64,000 bases of DNA, from positions 44,856 to 108,855 of the forward strand of contig QCBT01000003.1 in the NCBI GenBank assembly GCA_003281525.1. Reading direction: 5' to 3'. The first letter of the stretch is position 1, and each line of letters starts with the position of its first letter. Positions 43,468-52,125 of the stretch are shown in pieces. The notes under the pieces are model-generated. The model was not told the DNA's origin. It did no database searches and was given only the letters and a program-made list of their open reading frames with translations. A program made the position numbers and the translations under genes. The DNA is from Prochlorococcus sp. AG-347-J06. Lineage in GTDB: Bacteria; Cyanobacteriota; Cyanobacteriia; PCC-6307; Cyanobiaceae.

Positions 43468-43761
43468 ATGCCTTTCTTTATAAAAACAGAAATCATAAAA
43501 AAAGAATACTTAATTAATCATGATTTAAAACAAAAAATAATTAACGAACATATTGATTGGATAAAAAAATTAAAAAGAAAGGGAATTAATATAAAAAGTG
43601 GTTTTTTAGTAGATGAGTTAAAGAGGCCAGGTGACGGCGGATTACTCATTCTTGAGATGAATAATTATAAAAATGCACTAAAAATCATTAAGAATGATCC
43701 AATGATTAAAAATGATCTAGTTGAATGGAAATTAAATGAGTGGATAGATTCAAATAAATAA
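43468..43761 (+). CDS. YciI-like protein
   Basis: The 97-residue protein has the YciI/dimeric ferredoxin-like layout: an opening strand (FFIKTEIIKKEYLI), helix (IINEHIDWIKKLKRKGI), then SGFLVDELKRPGDGGLLILEMNNYKNALKIIKNDPMI and the ELVEWKLNEW-like end. The conserved His of the family is present in NEHIDW and the DP pair in NDPMI. YciI proteins are putative small enzymes of uncertain function. The ATG directly follows the gltB stop, so it is probably translationally coupled. Confidence 0.75.
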   Translation: MPFFIKTEIIKKEYLINHDLKQKIINEHIDWIKKLKRKGINIKSGFLVDELKRPGDGGLLILEMNNYKNALKIIKNDPMIKNDLVEWKLNEWIDSNK

Positions 43762-43767
43762 AAATGA

Positions 43768-44661
43768 CTATCTTGGATACTTTTTCATAAGTTTTTGAAT
43801 TTCTTCAGCATGGTAACTGCTACGAGTTAAAGGAGAACTAACTACTTGCATAAAGTCCAAATCTTTTTCCCCGAAAACTTTATAAAAATTAAATTTTGAG
43901 GGACTCACAAATCTTTGAACAGGTAAATGATTTGGGCCAGGAGATAAGTATTGGCCAATAGTAACAATATCAACGAAATTACTTTTTAAATCCTTAAGAA
44001 GACTTAAGACCTCCTCATCCTTTTCCCCTAAACCAATCATAAAACCTGACTTTGTATAAACTTTGGGAGAATATTCTCTGGTCCTTTTAAGCAACTCAAG
44101 AGTTCTTTCATATTTACCCTGAGGTCTTACTTTTTTATATAGAGAAGACACAGTCTCAATATTATGGTTTAAAACATTTGGATTTGAATCAAGAACTTTT
44201 TCAAGCGCTTTCCAGTTACCACAAAGATCAGGTATTAAAAGCTCAATAGTAGTTTCAGGAGATTTTTTTCTTACTTGATAAACACATTCAAAAAATTGAG
44301 ATGCGCCACCATCCTCAAGATCGTCTCTATTAACTGATGTGATCACAACATGTTTAAGTTGCATTCTATAAACAGCTTCGGCTAAGCGATATGGTTCTGT
44401 TGGATCTAATTCTCTTTTAGATCTATCAAAATCAATATCGCAATAAGGACATGCTCTAGTACATCCAGGACCCATTATAAGGAAAGTGGCAGTGCCACTT
44501 GCAAAACATTCACCAATATTTGGGCAACTTGCCTCTTGACATACAGTATTGAGATTTAAATCATTTAACAAATTTGCAGTATTACCAATTCTCTCAACTT
44601 GCGGAGCTTTTACTCTTAACCAATCAGGTTTTGAAATTAAACTATTGTAGTTATTAGTCAA
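43768..44661 (-). CDS. lipA: Lipoyl synthase
   Basis: LipA inserts two sulfurs into protein-bound octanoyl chains to form lipoyl groups. The 297-residue radical SAM enzyme has both clusters: the auxiliary C41-x4-C46-x5-C52 and the radical SAM C67-x3-C71-x2-C74, plus the C-terminal RSSYHAEE Ser ligand region. It converges on the yciI-like gene and reads away from the recombinase-like gene. Cyanobacteria may have a second lipA elsewhere. Confidence 0.95.
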   Translation of the reverse strand: MTNNYNSLISKPDWLRVKAPQVERIGNTANLLNDLNLNTVCQEASCPNIGECFASGTATFLIMGPGCTRACPYCDIDFDRSKRELDPTEPYRLAEAVYRMQLKHVVITSVNRDDLEDGGASQFFECVYQVRKKSPETTIELLIPDLCGNWKALEKVLDSNPNVLNHNIETVSSLYKKVRPQGKYERTLELLKRTREYSPKVYTKSGFMIGLGEKDEEVLSLLKDLKSNFVDIVTIGQYLSPGPNHLPVQRFVSPSKFNFYKVFGEKDLDFMQVVSSPLTRSSYHAEEIQKLMKKYPR

Positions 44662-45005
44662 ATTAATTTTTTCTAGCCTGTATTCTTATTTTACTAAAAA
44701 CATTTTGAATTAACTATTAAAAATTTCAAAAATGGAAGACTACTCAATAGATGTCAAAAAATAAATGTATTTAACTAGTCCATCGATAATTTAAAAAATC
44801 CTAATTCAAGTTACTACTAACGAAATATTTTTGTTCTATCAACTTAATATTGAACAGTATTTAGAACGTTATTTTTAATATAGATATCAGAACATTTAAA
44901 TAATTCTTCCTAAAGTTTAGAGCTTTCTATAATTAACTTTTTTTGTACTAAAAAGTGTTTTTTTATTAATTTATTGATACAGTAAATAATATATGTAATA
45001 AAACA
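44662..45005. other. 344-bp noncoding gap, lipA/recombinase divergent region
   Basis: Strongly AT-rich DNA upstream of both divergent genes. I see no coding frame, tRNA or clear terminator. An imperfect GTTCTA...TAGAAC pair with a long spacer lies around 44833-44867 (and 'tagaacgtt' follows), which could be an operator, but no established motif is matched. Confidence 0.4.
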
Positions 45006-45629
45006 TTGACTTTTAAATTTAAAAGAAAGCGTATTTTACTATCTGAAAAAAACAAAACCTCTAAAGCAATAGGTTATGCTAGAGCTACAAATAATGAATA
45101 TGAATATTTAGAAGAACAAATAAAATTTTTAAAGAAAGAGGGTTGCAGTTTAGTTTTCTCTGAATTGATAAGTTTAGATGAAGAAATCAAACCCCAACTC
45201 AATAAAGCTATAAATTGCTTGTCTAAAGGCGATCAATTAATAATAACTCAGCTTGATCGAGCGTTTAAAAATAAAAAAGAATGTTTGAGGACAATAAATA
45301 AACTTATTAATAAAGATATTAAATTCCGAACTTTGACTGGTTTTTTTGCGGCTAATAAATCGACTAAAGCAAATTCTTCAATTTTTCAGATTTTATATGA
45401 ATTAGATAATTTAGAAGACAAAAGTTTAGGTGAAAGAAAAAAAGAACAACTATTACGGAGAAAATTATCTGGAAATAATTTGGGAGGAAGGCCCAAAATA
45501 AGCCCTTTAAAAGAATCTTTAGTGATCAGATTACGTAATGAAGGATATTCGTATCGATCAATCAGATCACAAACGGGAATTGCATTATCAACAATAAGAA
45601 GAGTTATTTTGGAAGGAGAATTAACATAA
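45006..45629 (+). CDS. Serine-recombinase (resolvase)-like protein with Thr at the nucleophile position
   Basis: The 207-residue product has the resolvase-fold N-terminal domain: GYARATNN at residues 23-30 in place of GYARVSTx, an HxLDR-like TQLDRAFKN at 81-89, and a helix-turn-helix C-terminal domain after GGRP (residues 160-163). The catalytic Ser of the YARVS motif is Thr28 here, and the second active-site Arg of LDRLGRS is Lys88. It starts with a TTG; no better ATG is near. A catalytically altered or regulatory role is possible. It lies 1 bp before a small acidic gene, a likely two-gene unit. Confidence 0.8.
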   Translation: MTFKFKRKRILLSEKNKTSKAIGYARATNNEYEYLEEQIKFLKKEGCSLVFSELISLDEEIKPQLNKAINCLSKGDQLIITQLDRAFKNKKECLRTINKLINKDIKFRTLTGFFAANKSTKANSSIFQILYELDNLEDKSLGERKKEQLLRRKLSGNNLGGRPKISPLKESLVIRLRNEGYSYRSIRSQTGIALSTIRRVILEGELT

Positions 45630-45630
45630 A

Positions 45631-45843
45631 ATGAGGAAGAAAGAAATTGAAAATTTAATTAAAGAAAATTTTAAAGATACAGCATTACGTATTTATGAAT
45701 TAGATAATGAAGATAGAAAAAGTTTGTTAGCAGAATATAGAGAATGGATTTTGAATGATTTAGATTCTGAAGAGGTAATGATGTTACCTTATGAAGCCTA
45801 TACTGATAAATTAGACTCTAATTACTTAGACGATTTACTTTAG
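45631..45843 (+). CDS. Small acidic protein, unknown
   Basis: A 70-residue, highly charged protein (MRKKEIENLIKENFKDTALRIYELDNEDRK...). It has no hydrophobic segment, and is predicted to be mainly helical with acidic residues concentrated in the C-terminal half (LDSEEVM, SNYLDDLL). It starts 1 bp after the recombinase-like gene and is probably co-expressed. Its last bases overlap the convergent beta-lactamase-fold gene's stop by 4 bp. I do not recognise a family. Confidence 0.6.
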   Translation: MRKKEIENLIKENFKDTALRIYELDNEDRKSLLAEYREWILNDLDSEEVMMLPYEAYTDKLDSNYLDDLL

Positions 45844-46748
45844 TCCTTAACAGTATATCTCTTATTAAATTCATATACTTCTTTGGCTATTAATGGTAAA
45901 AAGGAAGTATCTTTAGAATATTTTTCTCCATTACAAAAAACAACTAATAAAGTGTGTAAAGATTGACTATTAGTCCACCAAGCTGAATCATGTCTAACTT
46001 CAGACATTAAACCTGCTTTACTCCAAAGATTAATGCTTTCTGGTAATCCTTCACCCAAAAAACCATCTATTTGATTAAGAGAATCCTTTTTAAGAACAAC
46101 TTTATTTAAATTTCTTTTTAAAAAACTTCGTAAATTTAAGTCATTTTTATGATAATCAATATGAATCATAATTTCCTCCAAAACCCTTGCAGCTGAATCA
46201 GAATTCATAGAGTTTCTATTTTTATTATCATGCCCATAAAATTCTTTTTCACGACCATATGGTCCATCATCCCAGGTTTTCTGACAGCAATTTATACCAC
46301 TCAATTCCTCCCAATGTAAATCATGTAGCCAATCATTTATTATACTTCTTTGATATTTCCAATTTTCCCATAATTCCCCTTCAATACAAGGTCCACTTGT
46401 TGTTCCTGTAAGTAAATCAATTAAGAAGCTTGTTGCATTATTACTTGAGAAAGACAACATTTTCCTTACAGCATCATTAAGTTCATCTGATAATATTAAA
46501 CTTCCTTTTTTAATCCAATAAAATGCAGCAAAGCCATAAACCAACTTTACTATGCTGGCAGGATAAATCATTTTTTTATTATTAATACCAGTTCCAAAAC
46601 CTTTAAATACACGGTTATTTTCACTTTTATAATTAATCCAAGTTATAGCTATATCTTCTCTTGAAAAATCTTTATTATGAGTACATACTCTCCCTAAAAT
46701 ATCATTTAGGGCTAGACCCATCTCTTTACTTAAATAGTAAAAGGACAT
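45840..46748 (-). CDS. Beta-lactamase-fold serine hydrolase (class A-like)
   Basis: The 302-residue protein keeps three penicillin-recognising motifs: S65-x-x-K68 in PASIVKL, SNN at residues 102-104 in place of SDN, and KAG at 244-246 in place of KTG. This combination suggests a DD-peptidase or beta-lactamase-like enzyme acting on peptidoglycan-like substrates, but the altered third motif may mean a different substrate. No signal peptide is evident from the ATG at 46748; a second ATG at 46721 (MGLALNDI) is possible. It is divergent from the NlpC/P60 gene, with start codons 3 bp apart. Confidence 0.72.
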   Translation of the reverse strand: MSFYYLSKEMGLALNDILGRVCTHNKDFSREDIAITWINYKSENNRVFKGFGTGINNKKMIYPASIVKLVYGFAAFYWIKKGSLILSDELNDAVRKMLSFSSNNATSFLIDLLTGTTSGPCIEGELWENWKYQRSIINDWLHDLHWEELSGINCCQKTWDDGPYGREKEFYGHDNKNRNSMNSDSAARVLEEIMIHIDYHKNDLNLRSFLKRNLNKVVLKKDSLNQIDGFLGEGLPESINLWSKAGLMSEVRHDSAWWTNSQSLHTLLVVFCNGEKYSKDTSFLPLIAKEVYEFNKRYTVKD

Positions 46749-46751
46749 TGT

Positions 46752-47510
46752 ATGGAAAGTTATAAAAATCCTATCTCACTATTTAAACAAACTAATTTTT
46801 CAAAAACTATTTGGTGGAAATTAAAAGTTAATATTTCTGGATATCAAAATGAAACAGAAAATAAATTAGTTACTGAAATATTTAAAAATAGAATTTTTAG
46901 GCTGATTTATCCAAATATTTATCAAAACAACCATAAATTTTCAAGAATATTAGTTCAACTGTATGAAGATGGTTACATCTGTTGGATAAATTTAGATGGA
47001 TTAATTATTGAAAAATATGAATTAAATAAAACTGAGAGTTTAAAAAATGAACAATTATTTATAAAAGATAAAATTACCTCAATTTTAAAATGGATCAAGG
47101 ATCAAGCTGAGTTAACTAATGAATACCTTTGGGGAGGCACATTAGGACCCAATTTTGATTGTTCCGGTTTAATTCAGACTGCTTTTTTAAAGCATCGAAT
47201 TTATATACCTCGAGACTCTTATCAAATAAAAAGTTTTTGTAAACATCTTTTTTATTTCAAAGAGTCTTATGCAGCTCTAAGACCTGGCGATCTTTTATTT
47301 TTTGGAAATATAGAAAAATGTGATCATATTGGAATCTACAAAGGAGACGGTTTGTATTACCATAGCTCTGGAAAGGATTTTGGTAGAAATGGAATAGGAT
47401 TAGATACCCTAAAACTGTCTAATGATAAAATCTCATTGCATTATAAATCAAAGCTTATTTCGGCAGGAAGAATTATTAGAAACTATAGATGGGACAGAAC
47501 AATACGTTAG
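46752..47510 (+). CDS. NlpC/P60-family cell-wall peptidase
   Basis: The 252-residue protein has a C-terminal NlpC/P60 cysteine-peptidase domain: Cys137 in NFDCSGL, His192 in CDHIGIY and a third polar residue, His204, in YYHSSGKDF. Residues about 25-100 form an SH3-like N-terminal region. The layout resembles cyanobacterial gamma-D-glutamyl-diamino-acid endopeptidases, which trim peptidoglycan stems. No signal peptide is seen, so it may act on recycled muropeptides inside the cell. The neighbouring beta-lactamase-fold gene also suggests a wall role. Confidence 0.85.
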   Translation: MESYKNPISLFKQTNFSKTIWWKLKVNISGYQNETENKLVTEIFKNRIFRLIYPNIYQNNHKFSRILVQLYEDGYICWINLDGLIIEKYELNKTESLKNEQLFIKDKITSILKWIKDQAELTNEYLWGGTLGPNFDCSGLIQTAFLKHRIYIPRDSYQIKSFCKHLFYFKESYAALRPGDLLFFGNIEKCDHIGIYKGDGLYYHSSGKDFGRNGIGLDTLKLSNDKISLHYKSKLISAGRIIRNYRWDRTIR

Positions 47511-47573
47511 TAAGTAGAACTCACCTTTTAATTTAAAATTAAATTAAAAATTACTTATTCTTTTATTTAGGAA

Positions 47574-48173
47574 TTACCCAGCAGTCCAAATATTTTTAAT
47601 AATTGGCATTATGGTATCTAAGTGTAATGTCCCAACAAGTAGCCAAGCAAAAACAGCTCCTCCGCAGCCTCCTAACCAAAATCCACTTGTAAAATCAGCC
47701 CAACCAGCTCTTGTAAATAAGTCCTTTGGAGGATTATTAACAGTCGCATCTGGAGGTTGAACATTAGGTGATTTACCGGGTGCATTATAAAGAACTAAGA
47801 GTGCTGTCAAAATATGAACAGCTCCAATAGCCGCAAGAAGGCCCGCTGTTAAAGCAAATTCAGAATTTCTTAGTGGGCCAGTCATAGTGAAAGGACCGTA
47901 CAGGAGATATCCAAAAGCTGCTCCAGTTTCTAAGCCTCTAAAATTAGGAGAAATACCTTCTCTATAAAAAGGCAAATTATTTATAAAAGCTTTTGTAAAA
48001 TAGCCACTATTAACTGGGGTAGCTAAATTACCAACACATGGATCAGCAACAGTTTTTACTGCCCATTGTTCTGCAACACCAATATCATTTGGTTGTACAG
48101 AATTATCTATGTATTTCTCATCAAACTTAATTGAACTTGTTGATTCTGAGAATGATTTTTGAAAGTCGCTCAT
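47574..48173 (-). CDS. psaL: Photosystem I reaction centre subunit XI (PsaL)
   Basis: PsaL binds chlorophyll and is needed for trimer formation of photosystem I. The 199-residue protein has an N-terminal domain ([52 protein letters not shown]) and two to three membrane segments, ending in [19 protein letters not shown]. An N-terminal extension of about 35 residues precedes the conserved part, as in Prochlorococcus. It is transcribed after psaI in one unit. Confidence 0.96.
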   Translation of the reverse strand: MSDFQKSFSESTSSIKFDEKYIDNSVQPNDIGVAEQWAVKTVADPCVGNLATPVNSGYFTKAFINNLPFYREGISPNFRGLETGAAFGYLLYGPFTMTGPLRNSEFALTAGLLAAIGAVHILTALLVLYNAPGKSPNVQPPDATVNNPPKDLFTRAGWADFTSGFWLGGCGGAVFAWLLVGTLHLDTIMPIIKNIWTAG

Positions 48174-48200
48174 GTTTTTAATAGTTTAGTGTTTAATAAT

Positions 48201-48314
48201 TTATTCAGTTGCTGTAATAAATCTTCCAATCAATACGATAAAAACAGCAGGCATTGCTATACCAATTAATGGAACAAAAATTGAGGGTAAGAGATTTGGT
48301 AAATCAGATGGCAT
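48201..48314 (-). CDS. psaI: Photosystem I subunit VIII (PsaI)
   Basis: A 37-codon frame (ATG at 48314, TAA at 48201) encodes MPSDLPNLLPSIFVPLIGIA and then a hydrophobic helix ending IGRFITATE. One membrane segment and the Pro-rich N-terminus fit PsaI. It is immediately upstream of psaL, its physical partner at the trimer interface, with a 27-bp gap. It is too short for most ORF calls. Confidence 0.92.
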   Translation of the reverse strand: MPSDLPNLLPSIFVPLIGIAMPAVFIVLIGRFITATE

Positions 48315-48406
48315 AGTTCTTTAAACATCTTTAAACACTTTAGTATTTATCTGCGAAATAGTGTTAATTTTATTACTGGATGATATAAAAATTATTAACT
48401 TTTTAC

Positions 48407-48799
48407 ATGTTAAATTTTTTCGCAATTGTATTTATTATTTTTATAGGAATATTACTTCTAGTTTTTAAAAAAAAAAGCTTTAGAAAGTTTATAAATAAAG
48501 GCAAATTACATTCTGATAAATTAAAAAAAAATAGAAAAAATAATAATAAATTTCTATCTAATAAAAAAAGTTTTTTATACAATCACGAAGCAAAAAAGTA
48601 CTCCTTATTTTATAAAAATTCTCAAAGAGATAAAATGTTTAGTCTTTTTCAGGGAAATACAGAAGACAAATTAAAAGCATTAAAAATTGCAGAAGAATTA
48701 GCTGATAAATCAACATTATCAATTTTACGACGAGGCTTAAGAGATATGTCTCCAGAAGTAGTTAAACTTTCAGCTTTATTAATAAGAAAATTCAAGTAA
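48407..48799 (+). CDS. Hypothetical membrane-anchored protein with HEAT-like C-terminus
   Basis: The 130-residue product has a hydrophobic N-terminal segment (about residues 3-20), a Lys/Asn-rich linker and a C-terminal part of about 50 residues (EDKLKALKIAEELADKSTLSILRRGLRDMSPEVVKLSALLIRKFK) resembling one HEAT repeat pair. It reads away from psaI and converges on a glycosyltransferase with a 4-bp gap. I do not recognise a named family. Confidence 0.6.
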   Translation: MLNFFAIVFIIFIGILLLVFKKKSFRKFINKGKLHSDKLKKNRKNNNKFLSNKKSFLYNHEAKKYSLFYKNSQRDKMFSLFQGNTEDKLKALKIAEELADKSTLSILRRGLRDMSPEVVKLSALLIRKFK

Positions 48800-48803
48800 A
48801 AAT

Positions 48804-49766
48804 TTAATTTTGATTAGCACTACTTATTGACCTTATTCTATAAATTGGACGACTTTGACTTTCATGATATGTTCTAATTAAAAGTTCGCTCAATAATCCA
48901 AAGCTAAATAATTGAACCCCAGCAATTCCTAATATTAATGCAAACATTAATAACGGACGATTCCCAATATCTTCACCGATTATTTTTAAAACTATCAAAT
49001 AAGAACTCATTGCTAGGCTAATCAAAATACTTATAATTCCAACAAAACCAAATCCATACATTGGTCTTGTTAAAAATTTAGTAATAAACCAAACAGTTAG
49101 TAAATCCATTAAAACTCTAAAAGTTCTATCAATTCCATATTTACTAGATCCATATTGCCTGCTTCTATGATTGACCTTAATTTCTTTGATTCTTGCACCT
49201 TCAATGTTTGCTAAAACAGGCAGAAACCTGTGAAGTTCACCGTATAAATTAATATCATCTATTATTTCTTTCTTAAAAGCTTTTAATGAGCATCCATAGT
49301 CATGCAACTTCAAACCTGTTACGTGAGCTATTAATTTGTTCGCTATTTTTGATGGTATCTTCCTATTAATTAATTTATCTTTTCTATCAAACCTCCATCC
49401 ACAAATCAAATCATAGCCATTATTAATTTCAGAAATTAATATAGGAATATCGTTTGGATCATTCTGTAAATCACCATCCAAAGTAATGATGATATTTCCT
49501 CGAGAATTATCAAAGCCAGCTGACATAGCTGCAGTTTGCCCATAATTTTTACGAAGGGAAATTACTGACAATTCTTTAATTGTGAAAGTTAGTTGTTTTA
49601 ATACTTGTTGAGTATTGTCTTTAGAACCATCATTTACAACAATTAATTCAAAATTTAATTTATGAAATGACATTACATTTATAACTTCATCCAATAAAAG
49701 ACCAATACTCTCACTTTCATTGAAGACTGGGACGATAATAGAAATTAATTGTTTTATATCTGGCAT
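48804..49766 (-). CDS. Membrane-anchored family 2 glycosyltransferase (GtrB/DPM1-like)
   Basis: The 320-residue protein has a GT-A domain with LISIIVPVFNESESIGLLLDEV, VVNDGSKDNTQQVL, ITLDGDLQNDPNDIP (DxD motif) and KLHDYGCSLKAFKKEI, then two C-terminal membrane segments. This pattern matches undecaprenyl-phosphate glycosyltransferases of the GtrB/ArnC group, which transfer a sugar from a nucleotide donor to the lipid carrier. It could feed the ArnT-like enzyme at 22223, though they are far apart. It starts just beyond the psaB terminator. Confidence 0.88.
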   Translation of the reverse strand: MPDIKQLISIIVPVFNESESIGLLLDEVINVMSFHKLNFELIVVNDGSKDNTQQVLKQLTFTIKELSVISLRKNYGQTAAMSAGFDNSRGNIIITLDGDLQNDPNDIPILISEINNGYDLICGWRFDRKDKLINRKIPSKIANKLIAHVTGLKLHDYGCSLKAFKKEIIDDINLYGELHRFLPVLANIEGARIKEIKVNHRSRQYGSSKYGIDRTFRVLMDLLTVWFITKFLTRPMYGFGFVGIISILISLAMSSYLIVLKIIGEDIGNRPLLMFALILGIAGVQLFSFGLLSELLIRTYHESQSRPIYRIRSISSANQN

Positions 49767-49821
49767 TTATATTTAATGATAATTATATAATTTTAACTTA
49801 ATTTAGAACACTAAAATTAAA

Positions 49822-49851
49822 CAAAAAAAATCACCACAAATGTGGTGATTT
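49822..49851 (-). terminator. Intrinsic terminator of the psaA-psaB operon
   Basis: On the minus strand, an 11-bp perfect stem (AAATCACCACA with its complement, loop of 2-4 nt) is followed by a run of eight T. It lies 18 bp after the psaB stop. Confidence 0.9.
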
Positions 49852-49869
49852 AAATTATTTAAGTAAAAT

Positions 49870-52098
49870 TTAACCAAACTTACCTGAAGTTGATGCGATA
49901 ACAAATGCACCGAATGTAAGTATGTTTCCAATGGTGAAATGTGCTAATCCAACTAATCTAGCTTGAACAATTGAAAGTGCAACTGGCTTATCTCTCCAAC
50001 CAACAAGGTTAGCAATTGGAGTACGCTGATGAGCCCAAACTAGTGTTTCAATTAATTCTTGCCAGTAACCACGCCATGATATTAGGAACATGAAACCAGT
50101 AGCCCAAACTAAGTGACCGAATAGGAACATCCAAGCCCAAGGAGATAGAGAATTTACTCCAAATGGATTATATCCATTAATTAGTTGAGCAGAGTTTAAC
50201 CAGAGATAATCTCTGAACCAACCCATTAGATATGTTCCTGATTCATTAAATTGTGCTACGTTACCCTGCCAAATTGCTAAGTGTTTCCAATGCCAGTAGA
50301 AAGTTACCCATGCTAGTAAGTTTAATGCCCAAAACATAGCTAAGTACATAGCGTCCCATGATGAACTATCACAAGTACCTCCACGGCCAGGCCCATCGCA
50401 AGGGAATGCATAACCTAAATCTTTCTTATCAGGAATTAATTTCGTTCCTCGAGCATCAAGTGCACCTTTAATAAGGATTAATGCAGTTGTATGAAGACCT
50501 AAAGCGATAGCATGGTGAACTAAGAAATCTGCAGGACCAATAGGTAAGAAAGCACTTAATGCATCTTGTCTGTTTATAAGATCCATCCAGTAATGGTTAC
50601 CTGGCAATGAATTAGCTGCGAGACTAGCTGAACTTGTAGGATCTGATAATAAAGCGTTAAAGCCATACATCATCTTTCCTTGAGCAGCTTGAACAAATTG
50701 AGCGAATACTGGCTCAATTAGAATTTGCTTTTCAGGATTACCAAAAGCTACAACAACATCGTTGTGAACATAAATTCCAAGAGTATGGAATCCTAGCAAC
50801 ATTGTGACCCAGCTAAGGTGACTTATTAAAGCTTCCTTTGTTCCAAGAACTCTTGCTAATACATTATCTTTGTTTAATTCGGGATCATAATCTCTGACAA
50901 AGAAAATGGCTCCGTGTGCGAATGCACCAACCATCAAAAACATTGCTATGTACTGATGATGACTATATAAAGCAGATTGAGTAGTGTAGTCTCTAGCAAT
51001 AAAAGCGTAAGAAGGAAGTGCACCCATATGTTGCGCTACAAGAGAAGTTGCTACACCAAGTGATGCTAATGCTAGTCCAAGTTGAAAATGTAAGGAATTA
51101 TTTACAGTTTCATATATTCCATCATGGTTAATACCGAAACTACCTTTATGAGGATCATTAGGGTGTCTTGTATTATGAGCTTCTGTAATTTCTTTAAGGC
51201 TATGACCAATACCAAAGGTATTTCTATACATATGACCAGCAATTACAAAAACTGTTCCAATAGCAATATGATGATGAGCAATATCCGTAAGCCATAATGC
51301 TTCACTTTGAGGATGAAGACCACCTAAGAAAGTAAAAATTGCTGTACCAGCTCCCTCAGCCGTTCCAAATACTTGATCTAGAGAATCTGGATTTTGGGCG
51401 TATGCTCCCCAGTTTAAAGTAAAGAAAGGAGCTAGCCCTGCAGGATGTGGAAGAACTGTTAACCAATTATCCCAGCCTACATGCTGACCTCTTGATTCAG
51501 GTATAGCAACATGAACCAAATGACCTGTCCAAGCAATACTACTAAAACCAAATAAGACGGCTAAATGATGATTTAATCTTGATTCTGCATTTTTAAACCA
51601 TGCTAGAGAAGGTCTGAATTTTGGCTGTAAGTGTAACCAACCTGCAAAAAGAGTCCAACAAGCCAAAATACTCATAAATATTGAAGCTTGAAAGAGTTGC
51701 TCATTAGTTCTCATCCCAATCGTGTACCACCAATGGTAGAGACCTGAGTAAGCTATGTTTACTGGACCACTAGCTCCAGCTTGTGTCATTGCTTCTGTGA
51801 TCCCAGATCCAAAATGTGGATCCCAAATAGCATGAGCAATAGGACGAACGTGGGTTGGATCAAGTACAAATTGCTCAAAGTTACCTTGCCAAGCAATATG
51901 AAATAAGTTACCTGCTACCCAGAGGGCAATTATTGCTAAATGACCAAAATGTGTAGAGAAAAGCTTCTGATAAAGCTTTTCTTCGGTCATACCATCATGA
52001 CTTTCAAAATCATGAGCGGTAGCTATTCCGTACCATATTCGTCGGGTTGTGGGGTCCTGAGCTAGACCCTGGTTAAATGATGGAAATTTTGTTGCCAT
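49870..52098 (-). CDS. psaB: Photosystem I core protein PsaB
   Basis: The 742-residue core subunit has eleven predicted membrane helices and the F_X cluster motif [12 protein letters not shown] near residue 560. It forms the heterodimer with PsaA that binds the P700 pair. It lies 27 bp downstream of psaA and ends at the terminator 18 bp downstream. Sequence and length are typical for Prochlorococcus. Confidence 0.98.
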
Positions 52099-52125
52099 TG
52101 AATTAAAAAGGTGAAGTTCAGGTTA

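Noticed and set aside
47530..47556. AT-only inverted repeat after the NlpC/P60 gene
   Set aside because: The AATTTAA/TTAAATT stem has a 2-base loop and no G-C pairs, so it is weak as a terminator.
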